Positions 35,268 to 35,353 of a stretch of DNA of 35,353 nucleotides are shown piece by piece (position 1 is the stretch's first letter; every line of letters begins with the position of its first letter). The notes beneath the pieces are model-generated. The model saw only the letters and a list, made by a program, of their open reading frames with translations. It did no database searches and was not told the DNA's origin. Position numbers and translations under genes: made by a program. The stretch spans positions 1-35,353 of the forward strand of contig DLPV01000045.1 in the NCBI GenBank assembly GCA_002477465.1. The letters run 5' to 3'. The stretch comes from Gammaproteobacteria bacterium UBA7449. GTDB taxonomy: Bacteria > Pseudomonadota > Gammaproteobacteria > Pseudomonadales > Pseudohongiellaceae.

Positions 35268-35353
35268 ATAAAAGCTACTCGCTTCACTAACCAGTAAGCG
35301 CCCACACCCGCGATCGTTACCGTCGCCGGACGCGCCACCCGATTAGTGTATTG

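Overview
The window is chromosomal DNA of a Gram-negative bacterium, most likely a marine, free-living gammaproteobacterium. The evidence is a Pseudomonas-like Tex, an OpgG/OpgH glucan pair, a fused PntA/PntB transhydrogenase, RibA and RarA, together with many Sec-, Tat- or lipoprotein-exported enzymes. That placement is an inference from gene content; no rRNA, tRNA, mobile element, phage, CRISPR or integration signature was seen. Gene density is high and most genes lie on the minus strand.

Layout. 35-592: small membrane-anchored split-barrel-like protein. 841-6835 (minus): envelope cluster read as sulfatase-like membrane phosphotransferase, ribA, opgG, opgH. 7069-8112 (plus): secreted protein of unknown function. 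8484-10904 (plus): tex. 11005-14382 (minus): M16 peptidase followed by a glutathione peroxidase whose catalytic residue is encoded by an in-frame TGA. 14579-16990 (plus): family III CoA-transferase-like protein and an exported D-amino-acid-oxidase-like flavoprotein, closed by a strong terminator. 17156-22851 (minus): rarA, DUF2235 hydrolase, RidA-like lipoprotein, M28 peptidase and a Tat-exported TIM-barrel protein. 23251-24036 (plus): PlsC-like acyltransferase. 24029-30051 (minus): BASS transporter, a second split-barrel-like protein, a Tat-exported HisC-like aminotransferase, pntB and pntA. 30572-31897 (minus): secreted heme c plus type II copper monooxygenase-like protein. 32411-33163 (plus): Rossmann-fold NAD(P)-binding protein. 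33300-35267 (minus): an intact metallo-beta-lactamase-fold hydrolase followed by a paralogue that has lost its metal ligands.

Most notable observations. (1) The glutathione peroxidase at 11005-11484 looks like a genuine selenoprotein. UGA sits exactly at the catalytic Cys/Sec position, both flanks are open and conserved, and a hairpin with a GGUC loop lies 21 nt downstream, as in bacterial SECIS elements. An ordinary gene caller would report only a 101-residue C-terminal fragment. (2) The flavoprotein at 15860-16990 appears to be a circular permutation of the D-amino-acid oxidase fold, with the usual C-terminal block placed before the FAD-binding motif, behind a Tat-lipoprotein signal. (3) The protein at 30572-31897 carries a CxxCH heme site and all six expected ligands of a two-copper monooxygenase. 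(4) A tandem metallo-beta-lactamase pair has one catalytically dead-looking member.

Functional links. OpgG/OpgH make periplasmic glucans, and the neighbouring sulfatase-like transferase is a candidate for decorating them or another envelope polymer. An exported D-amino-acid oxidase would generate hydrogen peroxide, and a selenocysteine peroxidase would detoxify peroxides, but direct coupling of the two is speculation.
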